Both the position numbers and the translations under genes were made by a program. The notes beneath the pieces were generated by a model. The model was not told where the DNA came from. It did no database searches and saw nothing but the letters and a program-made list of their open reading frames with translations. Positions 22,201 to 34,593 of a DNA stretch of 64,000 bases are shown here, one piece after another. Location of the stretch: positions 26,883,059-26,947,058 of the forward strand of contig NC_066313.1 of NCBI RefSeq assembly GCF_022539315.1. The letters are read 5' to 3'. Every line of letters starts with the position of its first letter. Position 1 is the first letter of the stretch. Origin of the DNA: Serinus canaria. Lineage: Eukaryota > Chordata > Aves > Passeriformes > Fringillidae.

Positions 22201-23984
22201 CCCCTGGAGCCCCTCCATGACTAAAACCCTGCCATGTAATCCCAGTACTATTCCCTGGTGAGCTTTTATGGTTTTAGCAAAGCCTGGATAGTCACAGGGG
22301 TGAGGAGAGACCTAAGGTCTCTTAAGTGTTCAAGGGTCTCAGCCACACAGCACAGCTCAGGGGCCCGGCGTGGTGCCACCAAGCACAGCTTTGCTCTCGT
22401 GGGAGGCATATCCTGTTAGAGAGAGAAGAAGGGGCTTCACTGTCTCAGAAGGGCACACAACTCCTGTGTGTGCCGTGGGTGACATCTGACTGATGCTGCT
22501 TGTCACCAGGGGGCTGTAGGAGCTGCACATTCTGCAGACCTCTGGTGGGTTTTGAAATGACGTTTCTTGCTCCCATTCTCTACCATGTATCTAAAACTCT
22601 GCATCTCAGAGCATCCAGGTCAGCTTCTCCAGTGTCCTGTCCTTATTCTCAGTTCAGTCCCTTCAGCCACGCAGTGGGGGCATGTCAGCAGGGTGTTTGG
22701 CTACATGTCCTGCAGTGAAGGATCCTGTCCCTAAGTACAAAATGTTACCAGGGCTCCCTGCAGTGTGAGATGAATCAAAAATAGCCCTGTGACTACCTGT
22801 GTCTATCAATACCTCGCTGGCAGCTCAGGTAGACTCATGGCTTAGACTTTCCCCAGTCTTACAACAATTCATGCATCATTTTAGGATGCATTTGCTAGGC
22901 TAAACAATTGGTAATGAAAACTTTCAAAGCCCCTTGCCTGAAGCACCCTTTGGCAGCACAAAAAGGTCTTTGCTGGACAGCACTCCCCAGCATAAGCCGA
23001 GCACAACCCCAGGTAGGCTTGTCCATAAGCACACCAGAAAACTTATAGCTGGTTGCTGTTTTCTTTTGGGAAGTTTCTTGGTACTTATAAATATTTTCCT
23101 GTGTCAGATCCAGTTTTCAAAAGAGCTGAAGCTGTTGAATATGGCTCCAACAAACCTCCTGAGCTTCCAGGACAGCAGCATGGTAAATACGGACCCAGAT
23201 TTGAGCTGGGAATTTGATGTTTCTTCACAAGGTAAATTTCACAGAAGATTCAGTAGGGATGTTTGGAAAAGCCAGCCTTGTAATTCAAATGAGTCAGGAG
23301 GTTTTTCTCATAACTAAAGAAAATACAGACTGCTTCAGGGTCTGTGAATCCCTTTCCATAGCTGTGGGAATAAGCATTGTGGTATGGCATTGCTAGTGGT
23401 GTGCCATGCTGACTCTAGTGCCTCACTGGGAGAGGATCCTGTTCTGCCTCAGTTTCTCTATGCTTTAAAGGGCTTGCAGATCAAATCCTGACTCCAGATC
23501 AAATCTCCCATCTGTGGCAGAATCCCTGTAGGTGTTCCCAGCATCCCCCAGGGCTGTTTATGCTTTAACTTCCAAGTGTGAAAAGCCTGCAGATGGGATT
23601 CCAGACTGGAGACAGGAAGGAGGACGGGGTGTCACGGAGTTGGGACGGAGTGGTGGCACCTGTGGTGTCCCGGTGCTGGACAGCACAACGCTCAGTGCTG
23701 CACATGTTCCTATCCCTGAGGACTCCGGGGTGACCTCCAGCAGGACCAAGTCCTCCTGCCTCAACTCAGCTGGGGCACAAAGGCTGAGCCCCAATCTCTT
23801 TTCCCAAGCCCTCTGCATGTGCTTGTGAAACACTGAGCTGTGTTTCGTGTCAGGTACACACAGGCAGCGTGTGCATTTGTGATTGTGATATGTGTGGAAA
23901 CCCACCATGGGACAGTTATAGAGATGAATTCTAATAAAAACTGAGAAAAGCAAAGCATGGAAGAAGGCCTTTGAACCTACCCTT
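22201..23984. other. intergenic with one possible orphan exon
   Basis: No known gene. At 23108-23231 an open 124-base segment has a good acceptor (TTTTCCTGTGTCAG) before it and a donor (CACAAG-GTAAAT) after it. Its translation resembles nothing I recognise. The rest shows nothing I can name. Confidence 0.35.
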
Positions 23985-24664
23985 TGTTTGCAATTAACCT
24001 TTATAAGCCTTGAGTTGATTTAGGAGCATTTGAATTAAAGCTTTAAGGATGTTGCTTTTTGACAGGAGCTTTCTGCTTGTAGCTAAGCCTTAAAGAGTTC
24101 TGCAATAATAACCTTTTGAACTATAATTTTAGAATATTGCTTGTAGTAAGGATCTTTGAAACTATAGCTTTAGAATATATAAAAAGGAAACCTGCTTATC
24201 TCACACCTTAACAAAACAGTGACAAGCAGCTTCAGAAAGGAAGATGGACATCAACTCAAGGACTAATAGTTTCAACCAAGGGAAGCTGGACATCACTGTT
24301 ATGAGATTTATGGTCCTTGCCATCAAAAGGTGGACCCACATCTGGAATCTGGACCTCACCAGCTGGGAGACTTCTTCCTTCTTTCAGAAACTGAACCACC
24401 ACCACCTGGGATACTCATTTTTCTGGGATACATCCTGAGAAAAACTGCATCACAACAGTGTATAGAATTGTGACGTGAAAATTGGGAATAGAAACTGCTG
24501 AGAAAGCTTATGGGTTCCCCTATAAATACCTGTGAGCCCCAACTATGGGTGTGCAGTTGGAGGGAGAACTGCCCCCACTGTACCCAGCGCTGTGTTGCTC
24601 ATCCTTTACCATAGTAATTAATAAATTGAATATTGGCCCAGTCAAGCTTCTCATTTATAAGATG
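23985..24664 (+). mobile_element. endogenous-retrovirus solo LTR (family C)
   Basis: About 680 bases with LTR organisation: AT-rich U3, a TATA box (CTATAAATA) near 24521, then an R region and the poly(A) signal AATAAA near 24620. The text agrees with a dispersed passerine LTR I know from other genomes, for example CATCACTGTTATGAGATTTA and CAGCGCTGTGTTGCTCATCC. No internal viral sequence flanks it, so it is a solo LTR. Its ends are approximate. Confidence 0.65.
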
Positions 24665-27600
24665 CTGAAAGAGAGCAGCACCCTGGGAGAGCCAGCAGCA
24701 CAACCAAACGTGCCTCAGACCGGCGCCTCTCAGCGTGGAGGGCTCACCTCATGTTGCTTTTCTTGATCCTCTGGGACAGATTTATCCCAGGGAGGGGCAG
24801 GGCTGGAGCCCTTGAAGCGCCGCTTTCCCGCCTGCCAAGGGCCCCCTGGTGGCACCCAGCCCGACGTGTCCCTGAATGCACGACTGGAGCAGGCTTCATC
24901 CCCCTGTCCCTGTCCCCAAAATGCCGGGCACAGGGCGGGCTGGAGCTGGGAATGGCTCTGCTCACTCGCCAGCGGTGAAGCCGGAGAGCTGGGAGGTCCA
25001 GTCATGGTCAGGTTGGTCTTGGCTGCTGTCCACAGGATGGTTTGAACGCACACAGGTGTCTCTCTCTGGCTTCAGGAGGCACAGTCCTTGCCCTAGACAG
25101 TCCAAGGCAAGCCCAAGGGACCTCCACTAGAAAGGCACATATGGATTTTGGACCCTTTCCCAGAAGGGCTCCTTCCCTTACTGGATCCCCGGGCTAGAGC
25201 ACTGCAGTTTGACTGTCCCACCCTTAGGAGGTAGAGCCTGTTTGTCTCACTGTCCACAGCTTCAGTTCTGCATGGCAGCAATAGCATTTTTAAACTTTTC
25301 TGTCCTTTCCACCCTCAGCACAGTTTATCATCCACTCAGCTGTGCCCAGTCTGTAGGAACATGCCATGGAAGTCTTTTTAGTTCTTCCCTGTTTTAGTTA
25401 CACACTCACATTTTTTCCTCCTCCTCCTTTTAAACCAAAATTTTACATTGGTCTGTCTTAGACCCCATGAAGGATCATATTATCAGAAATTGTGGCAGTG
25501 AGTGTGTAGCCAGGGGCTGTCATTCCCTGTGGCTCTGAGACAGGAAGGCAAGCTTGAAAGAGCATCTCTTGGAACTGTTTCCTCATGAAAACAGCTGTAA
25601 GGTGGAATCCCACCCCCAAGAACCTGGGAAGGTTTCCAGATCATCTTCTGACCCTTGAATGAGTATGCCTCTTCCCTTTGAGGACTTCAGTTTTTATACA
25701 TTGAGCCCAAACATTTGTTTTTCACAGACCAGGAAATGCTGCTGCTCTTGGCTTGGTTCAATTTTTTCCCTTTTTGAATAACTGCTCTTGTGCCAGTACG
25801 ACTGTAGCCTCCTTTTCCATTATTAAGGCTTCTGAACTTTACCTTGGCTCATGGCTGGACCATTTTGCCTGTGTTTCCTCCTCTGCACAAGCTGATCTGG
25901 TTTTACAGTTCAGACAGGGGACACACAGAGCCCTTGGGGCTAGCAGTCCTGCAGAGGGACTTTTATTTTGACTTAATAAGCAACACACTGAAGAAAATTA
26001 TAGCAATTGAAAAAAAAAAAAAAGAAAACATAGAAACCCCTGTATCTCCTTCAGGGCTGGAACAAATGAGCCCTCTGAGCACCTGTAGCTAGGGAAAAAA
26101 CAAGCAGTCCCTGCCAAACTCAGGGGAAAGTCCCCACTCCCACATGCCACCAGCACCTCACTTCATTTGAGTCCAGGAGCTTTTTCCTTCCCTTTCCCTG
26201 TGGCTCGTGTGCCTCAGCTCAGCAGTCATGCTCATCCATGGTTTCCCTCCACTGGAGTTTTCTTGCAGAGCAAGACAAGCTGGCTTTTACTTCTGAGTCT
26301 TGAAAAGGGCACACACCAACTCTTTGGGAGCCCTTCCACTCAGGGCTGTGAGTAAGGGAAAAGTCTGGAGAAATCTGAGTAGACCCTGTTTTATTCTTAT
26401 GGTGGTGATTGTCTGGCTCAATTCCCTCAGTCCTGCAGAGTCCCACATCCTGGGGCTGAGCAAGGGGATGCCATCACCCATATTTCATGTTAACAGTCTG
26501 CAGGTGGTGAAGAGGCCACGACAGGAATTCTTCCCATGTTAGTCCCTTTCTGTGAGAAGCATGCACCCCCTTTCCAGAGAGATTTTGGGGTTTAGTTTAG
26601 AGCCTCTGGTCATCTGTGTGTTCCTCTGCTGAAGTGGAGAGCCTGCCTCTAGCTCACAGCTTCTGCTCATGGGAAAAAAATATCAAAGATGGATATTGTG
26701 CAAGAGTCAGGGACATCCTAAGCTGCCACTCATACCAGGTCAGCACATCTGAAAGCCAGAGAGGAACTGATCCTCCACAAATAACCCAATCTGTATTTGA
26801 ACTCATTTTACTCCTGCCCTCCGCATCATCCTCCAACAAGAATTATACAGTCCTTGTAACACATAAAATGAATTTTCTTTTGCTTGCAGTAAAATTGCTG
26901 CCTGAGTTCACCACTGTTTTCTTCAGATTGGGTAGAAGAAATCAGACACCTCAAGTTTTTTCATTTCAAAGCAAGATCCCCAGGCTCTCAAGTGAGATTT
27001 TTTTTTTCGTACCGATCTTCTAAATCCTTTTCCATTTTTCCACATCCTTTTTTGATATATGGACACATTCCAGTAACTTGTGCTGTAAACAGAGGTAACA
27101 CAGTCTGTTCACTCTTTGAGATCCCATTTTTTACAGCATGTTATCATCCATCTCCCTCCCTGGAGTCTTGTCTTCCCAGGATACTGTATTCTGTTCTGGA
27201 AGTGTGATCCACATACTTTGTTCCTCAACATAGAACCTTATGTTTGAATTCTAAGTGTGAATTTACCAGGGCTCTTAGGAGGCAGTGGCTTCCCATGAAC
27301 CTTGCCAAATATATGCACCCTGCCAGGGGAGACAGTCACACCTGCAGAGCTCTGAAGCCTCCTAACCATGTCTTGGCAGTGTAAGGCATCCATGGGTGTT
27401 TGGATGTTGAACAAATCCTGTGGCAGCCTAAGCTCACATAGTCTGAATTTCCAGCACACTTTCATCTCCCCAGCAAAGGGTCTGAAGTATTTACACAGGC
27501 CACAAAAGCATTAGCTGTTTTATCTTCTTCTTTCTCACATGCTGTGCTGCTAAAGAGAGTCCTTGGGTCTTGTGGGGCTTTCAGAGGAAAACCTGGCAGA

Positions 27601-30599
27601 GAAACCTGTCACAGGGGAGACAACTGCTGCTCAGAGTGTACTCCTCCTGGAGAATGGGATCTGATGTCTGCAAACAGAAACTTCTTAGAACCAGGAAAAA
27701 TTATAAATGGCACAGAAAAAAAAAAAAAAAAAGAAATCAAGCTTAACCCCATGTTTACTCCCTGTCGCCCCAGTTACACCCCAGTGACCAACTTTCTAAT
27801 ATTTAGTTTGCTCTCCATTTTGGGAACCCAGGTCTCTCCCAGCCCTCAAAGTGACACAGGAGACCCCACCCCTCCCTGGGAATTTTCAAGTCCATTCATA
27901 GTCCCAATTCTTTGGTCCCAGCCTCCTTTGAGGGTGAGTAAGGGCCAGCCCTTACACCAGGAAAGCCTGTTGTGTGTGCCAGTCCTCTCCCAGCCTGGTG
28001 AGAACAGGGGTACTCAGAGCCAGCCAGGTCTCTTTGCAGTGCTAAAGGCAAGAGCTCAGCAAGCAGTGATTATCCACAACTGGAGGTGCTCAGGATTCAC
28101 CAGGGCCAGGCCCTGAGCAACCCAGTCTAGTCTGAGAATTGCCCTGCTGGGAGCAGAGGGGTGGAGTGGAGAGCCAGAGGTGCCTTCCCACCTGAAACTT
28201 CCTGTGATGCTGTGACTAACAAGCAAGAGGGTTTGGTTGGTTTTGTGGGCCTTTTTCTTGGTGGGGCAGTAGGAGATATCTTAGAGAAGCATTCAGGGTG
28301 CTACCTGCCATCAGGTGCCAAGTGGAGAGGAAATTGGAAAAACAGCTCAGCTGCCAGCACCCTCTGAATTGCAGTCTGGCACACAATCCTGTTAACCCAG
28401 CACAAATGTGTAGTGCTGCAGAGAGGGGCAATCCCATCCTCCCTTTCATCTCTCCTGCTGCCTCTCTTTTGTCAACACTGATGAGCAGCGGAGAATTGAT
28501 CCAGCTGAAAACTAAACTATAAAGGAATAAATCCATTTTGATTTACAATGAACCCTTTGAGTTTAAAAATGCACCATCTCCTTCCCCAGCAGTTTTTTGT
28601 TCGGAGCCAAATGGCTGGGGATCTCCAAATCAGAGACTTTGTTCTCTTCAGGACTATTCTGGAGCCCTGCTGTGCTCTTCCTTGCTGTGCCATCACCCAC
28701 AGCAACCTTCCCTGTGGCTCTACTCTTCTGCAAATGATTTCTCATAGCATCACATGCTCCTTTAGTTACCCTACATTTTCCATATCTAGCTTTCCCACTA
28801 AGAAAGAAACAACACATTCACTATTTACAAAGTGTTTGCCTGCAGCTTCCAGAGATGCAGTGCACCATGAGACATGGGCTCCTGTTCTCCTGCCACCATG
28901 CACCAGGAAAACACAGCACATGGATCACATCTACTTTTCACAGCTCCTCTGGACACGTGCAGCTAAGCCTAGAGCCAGACCCCTCTGTGCCCTGACATGA
29001 CCAAGGTGCCTCTCCCGTGCTGGGGAGACCCATGGTATTGCCCAGAAAGGATTTGGGCCCCAGGAGCTGAAGGCACATCCTTTTGTGGTGATTTTTCTCT
29101 GAGGGAAGTCTGTACTCTCAGTTGAGAGAAACAGCAGCAGTGGGGATATGAGCCTGGAATATGTGGATCAAACCTTCTCTCTTGGCATCAGGAGAAATAA
29201 CATTGATCCCCCAGGTCTGCTGCTGGGTCTTAAGACCAGCAGACACAACCCACATCTGTCCTGGAGGTCGCACAGGCCAAAATATCTCCAGGAAAAGCAG
29301 TCGTACAGTCTGCCTGGAAAACTGTGAAGAGACTGAAAACAAAGAAGCCACACCTAAGAAGGGACTCCTTTGCAGTCTCTTGGGGGAATCTGGGTGCCCT
29401 GGTTTCACTGCAAGTCCAGCATCAGCCTCAGAGCCTGTCCTGACACCACCTTGCCACCACATGTTGAGCTCCTGGGTGCCTCTTTGCCCTTGAGAAAAGC
29501 CCCTGCAGCCCTGGGATGTTTGGGAGGCTATTGCATATTTTCCCATTGCATTAAAAGCATGAATGCTGCAATGAGAGATGAGTCAAAATGTGACCCAGCC
29601 TGCTGCATGGATTTTTGTAGTTAATCCACCTCACCCTCTGTGTTGCAAAACACAGGGGCTGTGGCATCAAAGGCATCACTTAACCAGATACTGGCCAAGG
29701 TACTGATGAGCCATCACCATCTCCACAGGTAATTTTGGACCACCGAAGGGGATCCTGCAGCATCCCATCTTTCCTGCAGGAAGGGTCTTTTGGAAGAGAG
29801 TAGTTTCACACTTCTCCACAGCGAATGCTGCCCAGATACAAGTTGCCAGCTGCCAAACATGCCCATGAATGCTGCAGATTCTCTTTAGTTATTAAATCAC
29901 CAGGGTTTTTTTTTCAGCAGAAATGCAGCCCATGGCTTCAGCCAGCACCTCCCAGGGCTGTTCCTGACTTTCTAATTCAGATTTCTCTGGGATATTCTGC
30001 TGAGGATTGTCATACAAAGGGTGTTTGCCTTATAGCTCTGTAGAAAGAGGTTGCAGATTTGTCCAAAACCCCCATAAAGATATGCTTTCCTAAAGGTGTT
30101 CCTGTGGGATTCTGGGAAGCAGGCCACTGCTTGACTCTCTTCAGCACCATATCAGAGACCTGTGTTGACTCAGGCACTGCCCATCCAGCAAACCCTCTAA
30201 AAACCTGGAAAAAAAACCCTTTTCAGAAAAGCCTCCCAGTCAGGCATCCAGTCACTCTTCCTACTCCAAGAATTTTTGCAGGGGCACATTTTGGTTTCAC
30301 CCAGATCTGCTGAGTGACGTGAACTTTCTCCTTTCCAATCCTTTTCTCCTCCCTCCTTTTTGGGACCCTCACCTCAGGCGAATGGGTCCCTCTGACATGT
30401 GGCATATCCCTCCCCTAGGGGGGATAACTTGCTGCTTCCAGGCATCACGAGGGACAGAAAGAGGACAGGAGCAGCCACTTCCTCCCTCAAAAAAGGAAGT
30501 CTGTGCCCACCCTCAACCTAATTTCATACACAGAATGCATCTTGGGTTGGTGCCTTGGTAGAAACCACCGTGGCTCTCTGTGTGGATAGAGTGGCTTGC
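24665..30599. other. long intergenic stretch, no gene recognised
   Basis: About 6 kb between LTR remnants. It holds A runs near 26009-26021 and 27716-27732 that may be tails of old retroposed sequences. None of the reading frames has a recognisable product or a consistent exon chain. No CpG island is present. Confidence 0.45.
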
Positions 30600-30690
30600 A
30601 TCCCTCTACTCCGGGGTGCTATTTCGATGCCTCTCTACCCCAGGGGTGCTATTTTGATGCCCCCCTACCCCAGGGGTGCCGTTTTGAGGT
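30600..30690 (+). repeat. 30-base minisatellite, 3 units
   Basis: Three consecutive units of about 30 bases built on CTACCCCAGGGGTGCTATTT followed by TGATGCC. The first and third have a few substitutions. It lies in the PTMS-LAG3 spacer. Confidence 0.85.
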
Positions 30691-31299
30691 TCTTCCCCAC
30701 TCTGCATTTCACACAAAGACGTGGGCACTGCAAAGACTCTTTCTCCTCTTTCTGTTCCCGTGTTCTGCTGCCTGGCCCCCTGCAGCAGCGCGGCGGTGAC
30801 TTGGGGACCACTGCATCTGTCCCAAGTGCCCAGAGAGGGGCAGCTCCCCTCCTTCCCCTCTGCAGCTGACCTCAGATGTCTTTTAGCTCCCTAAGCTTCC
30901 CAGTCGGTGCCAGAAGCCTCGCAGTTAATCCCAGCCTGATCCCTGGAACCCTGCTGCCCGTGCAGGCGCCTGTTGAGTACCAACCTGCCCAGCAGCTCTT
31001 GCTCACACCACATCCCTGCCAGACTTTCCCTTCTGTTTCCCCAGGTGTGGCTGCTTTTTGTTTACAGTCCCTTGCCATGGAGTTATTAGTTATCTCTTAT
31101 TAGTAAGTAACTTGTTTTTGCTTGCTGTGTTTGCTTTTGTGCTGGGCAAACAGCAGTCAGGATGTTTTACACCAGGTCCTTCTGTGGAGTTCCCTATCTC
31201 AGGAACACCCAGACCAGCTGATAAGCCGGGCTACGAGCCACAGCGTGGCTCCTTAGAGCAGCTATAATCTGCAAATAAACTCTGCAGCACCTCAGAATG
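30691..31299. other. intergenic, no gene recognised
   Basis: Short spacer between the 30-base minisatellite and the retroviral remnant. Nothing recognisable is seen. Confidence 0.45.
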
Positions 31300-32170
31300 T
31301 CAGCATAAAGCAGAAGATTGTGACCAGCTTCCCACTTGATGCTGCAAGGACCAAAACGAGAAAGTGGAATGTCCTAGAGGAGAACATGGTATCACAGCAA
31401 TCTGGAAACACAACCAAAAATTCCTTCAGCAACACTACCTCGATGATACTGCAGAACAGTGTTTTCTACTCCTATTTTTCTTGGTCAGGGTGGTCTGCAT
31501 CTGTAAGACATGCCAAGACAGACAAGAAATCCATGTACTAAGGTCGTGCACAAGGTGTCTGCTTGTCGGAATTCCAGAGATCCCTCTGGCTGTCCTGGAT
31601 TGCCAGGACCCCTGCCAGGGGGCTCAGAGACCCTGGCACAGAGGCCAAGATGCCTTTGTAACTTTGATTATGACCCATGGAGCAAATTACCAACCTTATA
31701 TAAACATCCACAAGCCACAGAAGTCTAAGTAGAATAATAATTACTTTGTCATGGGGTAAAAAATCGATTTTTTGGGGTTTTTAGAATGGCGGTTCAGGGG
31801 GCAAGATGGAGGAATCTGGGCATGTCCAGCCTTTCTCCTTCTTCTTCTTGGCCTCCATCTTCTGCTGTGATGTTGGCACTTTTAGATTGGTTCAGAGTAG
31901 AAGCTCACTGTCTAACATAGGTGATAGGCATTGGAAAGTAATTGTAAATATTGTACACGTAGTTTTTAGTATGAAAAGATAACTCCGCCCCGGGGCAGCC
32001 AAAGTGCCTCTTGACTGTCTTGCTGAGAGGAACTTGGCTGGACAGGAGAAAGAATTTTATAAATAAGAAACAATAAACAACCTTGAGACCGAGAAATGAA
32101 GAGTTCTGACTCCTTCTTTGACCGCTGGGCTGGGAAAAGAGAGATTTTCTACCTCATCTCGGGGACACTC
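31300..32170 (+). mobile_element. endogenous retrovirus remnant: 3' internal end plus 3' LTR (family B)
   Basis: From about 31748 (TGTCATGGGG) the sequence follows a dispersed passerine LTR. It has a TTATAAATAAG box near 32057 and an AATAAACAA poly(A) signal near 32071, and ends near 32165. The 450 bases before it read like the 3' end of the internal region of the same element, including a broken frame at 31364-31732. No complete viral gene remains and no 5' LTR is present in the window. Boundaries are approximate. Confidence 0.6.
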
Positions 32171-34380
32171 TGGCTAGCTAAAGCTCCAAGATCTGCTGTG
32201 CCTGCGCCTGGAACCTGGCTGGAGCTCCTAACGCCTGGCACAGGCAAAGGAGCATTTGCTTAGCTGGGCTCCTGACCCCTTCCCCTGCCACTCCAGTGTG
32301 GCCTGCCTGTCATATCCCATGGAGTGCCAGGGGTGCCTGGCAGCCTCTCCGCCCAGGGGACCCACTTGGGCGCTTCTGGGAAGAGGTTCCCATGCTGATC
32401 TTGCTCCGGTCACTGTTATCTCTGCGCCGGGGTCCTGTTCTGGGAGATGACGAAAATGCCACTCGAGGAGTCAGCATTTAAAGCGGGTCGTTGGGCAGAA
32501 ACGTCACCACGGTGCCTTTGCTAAAGATAGCCTGTGCTGAGTAAAACGGCGCCTCCAAAACCTTCATTTCACAACGTGCTCGCTCAGCACAATAAGCCCC
32601 GGGCCCCAGATGTCCCCCCAGTGCCAGGCAGTGCCTGTCATTTCCCAGGGCTGCCCATCAGTCCCTCGGGACCCCTCTCGGGGAAGCGGCGGCGGTATGG
32701 AAGCACATCCTCTCCTTCGCTGCTCCTTACAAGAGACAAGCTTTTCCCAGATTCCACTAAGGATGGTCTGGGGGGCGAGAGGGGGACACTGCCAGCGTGC
32801 CAAGGCTAGGAGTGAAGGGAGGGTCAGAAATGAATGGGGAGAGCAGTGAGCTTGGTGTGTCCCCAAAAAAAAGGAGAAAGGGAGCAGAGGGCGCTGGACT
32901 GTGGAGCCCTACGTGTCTCCCCACCACAGTTCCAGCTCCCTCCCCTCTCTCTGTCTCTCTGTCTCTCTCTCAATTTCTCTCTCTCTCTCATCTGCACCCA
33001 CACACTCACACCATTCTTGCACTGCTGATTCAAGGGAAAGAGAGCTTGATGTTTTCTGCTGGAACTGGTCACCACAAACTGTTTTTCTTGAACAGGAGGA
33101 AAAAACACCTCCTGGCAACTGTCACAAGTTCTCCCCCATCTTCACTTGTCTCCTCTTCTCTCATGCAGTCCCCTGGGTTGTGTCCCACAAGAGGGCACGA
33201 AGGGCCACTGCAGAGCAGCCCCTCAGGGGCATGGAGGCACACAAGGTTACACCTGAACACCAGTCCCACTACTCAGGAGGCTGAGGAGCCACGTGGGATG
33301 AAAGACCTGAGAGCTGTCCCTACAACAGAGCCCTGCTGAGGAGGAGCATAGGACTGGCTCTCTTTAATCCTCCACCTCCACCACACAGCTGAGGAAAACT
33401 ATAGAGCAAACAAGAATTCCTTCTACAGTCAAGAAGCAACCACTATGAGTCACCTCCCTTCCCTCAGCCTCAGAAAAAGCCCAAGCCCTTGGTGGATGAG
33501 CCACCGAGGGGCTTGGGTATCTGACACTCATCACGAAGGGCTGATAATCTGAAAGAGTCAGAGCCAGTGGGTAGCTGGAAACTGTGAACCACAACAGTGG
33601 GGGTTCTCTGAGACAAAAAGGGGGCCCAGGATGAGGCACGTGGATGGAAATGCATTGCCCTGTGCAAAGGTCAGCAGCTGCATGGGGGCTAGGATGAGCC
33701 CCCTCAGCACATGAGCTCGAGTGGGTTTCCCCCAGAGCTGCTGGAGCAGGAGGTTTCCTTCCTCACACTCCTCAGAGTCCCACAGCACACAGCTCATCTT
33801 TTCAGTGCTTATTTTTTCCCTCTGGATGCTACCTTCTGTCTCCTTGCACCACCTCAGGTATGTCCCATACTATTCCTGTACTCTAGATTGATGAGCCACA
33901 TGTGTCCTGGTTGGAGCTTAGCATGGAGCATCAGTCTTTCCTCATGCTGCCTGTGAGCTGACCAATGAGAAAAAGCCAAGAAGTCAGCACATTTGAAAGA
34001 TTAAAGAAAGGGGAAAACAATTATAGTAATAAGAAAACCAACAAAAGAAAGAACAGCAGAAAAAAAGACCAACATGTTCTCAAAAGCCCTGAAAGAATTA
34101 GAGAGAATCTGTAAGAGACGGGAAGATCAAACCAAAAAAGGCAAGAGATGAAAGAAAAACATGAAGGGTACTTGCTGGGAAGTGTCTTCTGCACTTTTTC
34201 CACTGGCTAGATAGAAGCGAAACGTGTAAGAAAAACAACAGCGACCCAAAGAATTTCCACTAAAAGATGCTTAGAGCAGTGTCTCTGGTCCCTCCCTCCT
34301 CTGCCCTCACGTGCCTCGGGCTCCTGCTGCTTTCTTGGTCGTGACGCATCCTCTTAGTGAAATGAGGAAACTCGCTGCCC
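32171..34380. other. spacer upstream of LAG3
   Basis: Holds a CT-rich microsatellite (about 32942-32988) and an A-rich patch (about 33990-34160). No exon or named repeat is recognised. The final part should contain LAG3 upstream control sequence, but only the TATA box just beyond is clear. Confidence 0.45.
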
Positions 34381-34388
34381 ACCTGCAC

Positions 34389-34395
34389 TATAAAG
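34389..34395 (+). promoter_or_regulatory. LAG3: LAG3 TATA box
   Basis: TATAAAG lies 205 bases before the LAG3 start codon. Initiation would fall near 34420, giving a 5' UTR of about 175 bases with no intron needed. The ATG at 34594 sits in a strong Kozak context (GCCACCATGA). Confidence 0.6.
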
Positions 34396-34593
34396 GCACT
34401 GAGGGAAATGCTTTGATCCGAGGGGGAGAGAGAGACAGCGTGAGAGCAAGCACATCCCACTGACCCCTCTGGGCTCACCCACCCATTCTGACGACCTTCT
34501 TCGCCCATGCCTCGTTTTTGCTGATCTCTTCAAGCTTTGGAGCTCCTTAAGCACAGAGCTGAGTGAGAAGCAGCCCCTCTCCTGGATGCCACC

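Noticed and set aside
27700..27735. Poly(A) run considered as the tail of a processed pseudogene
   Set aside because: The 170 bases upstream match no gene I can recognise, and no target-site duplication was visible.
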